From Microbacterium pullorum (GTDB taxonomy: Bacteria; Actinomycetota; Actinomycetes; Actinomycetales; Microbacteriaceae), in the NCBI RefSeq assembly GCF_014836535.1, contig NZ_JACSQP010000004.1, forward strand, positions 124,001-188,000: 64,000 nucleotides of DNA. Direction: 5' to 3'. The notes under the pieces are model-generated. The model worked only from the letters and a program-made list of their open reading frames with translations, did no database searches and was not told the DNA's origin. Position numbers and translations under genes: made by a program. Shown here piece after piece: positions 62,141 to 64,000 of this stretch (its first letter is position 1; every line of letters begins with the position of its first letter).

Positions 62141-63655
62141 TCAGCGCACGCCCCTCATGAGCCGCAGCACGGGCTTGACGAACACCAGCAGCATGATGCC
62201 CACCCCGATCGCGATCAACCCGAGCGTCGTGAAGTAGGGGACTTCGTTCTCGGGGTCGTAGTACTCCGCCAACAGGCCCGAGATCGCGGTGCCGAGCGCG
62301 ACCGACAGGAAGAACAGCGCGACCATCTGCGTGTGGAAGTGCTCCGGGGCGAGCTTCGTCGTCACCGACAGCCCCACGGGCGAGATCAGCAGCTCGGCGA
62401 TCGTGAAGACCAGCAGGATGCCGGAGAGTGCGATGAGCGGTGTGGAGCTGGGCCCGCCGCCGGCGAAGGGGAGGAACAGCAGGAAAGCCGCCCCCATGAT
62501 CATCACGCCCAGACCGAATTTCACCGGCGTCGATGGCTGGCGGCTGCCGAGTTTCGTCCACAGCCAGGCGAAGACACCCGAGAGCACGATGATGAAGATC
62601 GGGTTGATCGACTGCACCCACGACACCGGCATCTCCCAGCCGAAGAGGTCGCGGTCCAACCGCACGTCGGCATAGATCGTGACGACCGTGAACTGCTGCT
62701 GGTACAGCGACCAGAACGCCACCGAGGTGATGAACAGCGGCACGAATGCCCACACCCGGCTGCGCTCGGTCGCGTCGATGTGTCGGCTGGAGAGGATGAC
62801 GACGAAGTAAGCGATGGTCGCGGCGATGGTGACGTAGATGACGATGAGCGACAGGTTCTCGGGACGGATGGTCCCGTCCGCGACCAGCAGCGCGATGACC
62901 GCGACGCCTGCCACCGCGATGCCGGCGAACAGGGGGTAGCGGTTGCGGGGGAGGGGGTTCGGGACGTGCCGCGCCGCGTCGGGCAGCGATTTGCGGCCGA
63001 ACGAGTACTGCACGAGGCCCAGCGTCATGCCGAGGGCGGCGAGCCCGAAGCCCCAGTGGAAGCCGAGGGTGGACTGCAGCAGGCCCGTCAGGAGGGGACC
63101 GAGCAGCGCCCCCAGGTTGATGCCGAGGTAGAAGAGCGAGAAACCGGCATCCCGGCGCGGATCGTCCTGCCGGTAGAGCGTGCCCACGACGCTCGTCGCG
63201 TTCGCCTTCAGACCGCCCGAGCCCAGGGCGACCAGGATCAGACCGACCGTGACGCCGACGAAGCCGGGGAGGAGGGCGAGGGCGATGTGGCCGGCGACGA
63301 TGACGATCGCGCTGTAGAACAGCACGCGTTCGGATCCGAGGATGCGGTCGGCGATCCAGGCACCGAGGATCGTGGAGAGGTAGACGCTGCCGCCGTACGC
63401 GCCGACGATGCCCGCGGCGACCGCGCGGTCCATGCCGAGGCCGCCCTCGGCGACGGAGTAGTACAGGTAGATGAGCAGGATGCCCTGCATGCCGTAGAAG
63501 CTGAAGCGCTCCCACATCTCCACCCCGAACACATGGGCCAGCGCCCACGGCTGTCCGAAGAACCGGGTGTCGCGGTCTGCGGTGCCGGCCGCGGCGGCGT
63601 CGATCGGACCGGTGGGTGGGCCGACCGGCACCTGCTCAGGTTCGTTCGCGCTCAT
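62141..63655 (-). CDS. POT family peptide/proton symporter
   Basis: A 504-residue transporter with about fourteen hydrophobic segments. ERFSFYGMQGILLIYL near 49-64 contains the ExxER-like entry motif of the PTR2 family (MWERFSFYG), and GAWIADRILGSERVLFYSA is the conserved helix 2-3 loop. It imports di- and tripeptides with protons. The gap to purU is 58 bases. Confidence 0.93.
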   Translation of the reverse strand: MSANEPEQVPVGPPTGPIDAAAAGTADRDTRFFGQPWALAHVFGVEMWERFSFYGMQGILLIYLYYSVAEGGLGMDRAVAAGIVGAYGGSVYLSTILGAWIADRILGSERVLFYSAIVIVAGHIALALLPGFVGVTVGLILVALGSGGLKANATSVVGTLYRQDDPRRDAGFSLFYLGINLGALLGPLLTGLLQSTLGFHWGFGLAALGMTLGLVQYSFGRKSLPDAARHVPNPLPRNRYPLFAGIAVAGVAVIALLVADGTIRPENLSLIVIYVTIAATIAYFVVILSSRHIDATERSRVWAFVPLFITSVAFWSLYQQQFTVVTIYADVRLDRDLFGWEMPVSWVQSINPIFIIVLSGVFAWLWTKLGSRQPSTPVKFGLGVMIMGAAFLLFLPFAGGGPSSTPLIALSGILLVFTIAELLISPVGLSVTTKLAPEHFHTQMVALFFLSVALGTAISGLLAEYYDPENEVPYFTTLGLIAIGVGIMLLVFVKPVLRLMRGVR

Positions 63656-63672
63656 GCGGACAAGGGTAAACC

Positions 63673-64000
63673 TCAGCGCCTGAGTGAGGGATGGGGTTCG
63701 CGCGCGGGGCGCTGCGGGATGAACGCTGCGAGGACCAGTGCGACGATCGCTGCGCCGCCACCGAGGAGGAAGGCGACGTCGAATGCCTCCGCCGTCGGAA
63801 CCTGCGCGCCGGCCTGCGTGGTGGACATGCTCGCCAGCACCGCGCCGATGACGGCGGCGGCTGTGCTGGTGCCCAGCGACCGGAAGAGCGCGTTGAGTCC
63901 GTTCGAGGCACCGGTCTCGCTCTGCGGGACGCTGCGCATGATGAGCATGGGCATGGCGGCGTACCCGAATCCGATGCCGACACCCACGAGCAGGTTCGCC
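63673..64000 (-). CDS. MFS transporter, N-terminal part outside the window
   Basis: Only the C-terminal 109 residues are visible, and the reading frame is open to the window edge. Three hydrophobic segments are present, and the stretch MLIMRSVPQSETGASNGLNALFRSLG-like (MLIMRSVPQSETGASNGLNA) is typical of helix 11 loops in DHA2-type drug exporters (EmrB/QacA group). The protein ends QRPAREPHPSLRR. Substrate unknown. Confidence 0.75.
   Translation of the reverse strand, partial: ANLLVGVGIGFGYAAMPMLIMRSVPQSETGASNGLNALFRSLGTSTAAAVIGAVLASMSTTQAGAQVPTAEAFDVAFLLGGGAAIVALVLAAFIPQRPAREPHPSLRR

Overview
The window looks like chromosomal DNA of a high-GC Gram-positive actinobacterium, most likely a Microbacterium or a close relative in Microbacteriaceae. 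This is inferred from the GC-rich, almost gap-free layout, GTG starts, ATGA/GTGA gene overlaps, an HspR-type (HAIR) clpB promoter, a Liv-type importer and repeated acyl-CoA genes. No rRNA, tRNA, CRISPR array, prophage or insertion sequence was seen. About 64 protein genes are supported; the first and last run out of the window.

1-18.4 kb is a coherent catabolic region. It holds a FabG-like reductase, a MaoC hydratase, a thiolase and a glutaryl-CoA-dehydrogenase-like enzyme, a QsdR-like TetR regulator, a thioesterase, and then a tight set of APH-family kinase, ACAD11-like dehydrogenase and acyl-CoA ligase. On the other strand lie a complete branched-chain-amino-acid-type ABC importer, two more short-chain dehydrogenases, a quinone-reductase-like enzyme and a second TetR regulator. 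The kinase plus ACAD11-like pair matches the two halves of animal ACAD10/ACAD11 and the LvaA/LvaC pair of Pseudomonas, which remove a 4-hydroxyl group from acyl-CoA through a phosphate intermediate. I therefore infer a pathway for 4-hydroxy acids or lactones. Three nearly identical palindromic boxes (near 5.08, 15.24 and 18.39 kb) tie the parts into one likely TetR regulon.

18.4-27 kb holds a potassium-channel-like protein, an AI-2E family permease, two glycosyltransferases, a GlxA-type AraC regulator and an N-domain-less ClpB with a HAIR operator. 27-31 kb is a type III polyketide synthase, methyltransferase and FAD monooxygenase operon facing a UbiA prenyltransferase, recalling the srsABC phenolic-lipid cluster. 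31-42 kb carries small redox and VOC proteins, RraA, a LasA-like M23 peptidase with three cell-wall-binding repeats, an ABC-2 exporter, an FMN reductase, a NarL-type two-component system and an HxlR regulator. 42-51 kb has exonuclease III, PntAB transhydrogenase, pyrE, a chain of tiny membrane ORFs and a HAD phosphatase. 50.4-52.4 kb is a manganese module (mntR, mntH and two operator palindromes). 52.7-64 kb has TrmH, MATE, M13 peptidase, a catalytically degenerate beta-lactamase-like protein, MmcQ/YjbR, a MetE-like enzyme, an aldehyde dehydrogenase, PurU, a POT transporter and an MFS fragment.

The intergenic DNA is unusual. A 20-bp repeat family built on GAGTGAGTATTCG sits at gene ends and repeatedly supplies the stop codon. 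A 41-bp period family shares one core in two arrays 33 kb apart. A 72-bp element flanks the MmcQ/YjbR gene. In addition, the heptamer GGATGCC (reverse complement GGCATCC) is strongly over-represented everywhere, even against codon preference.
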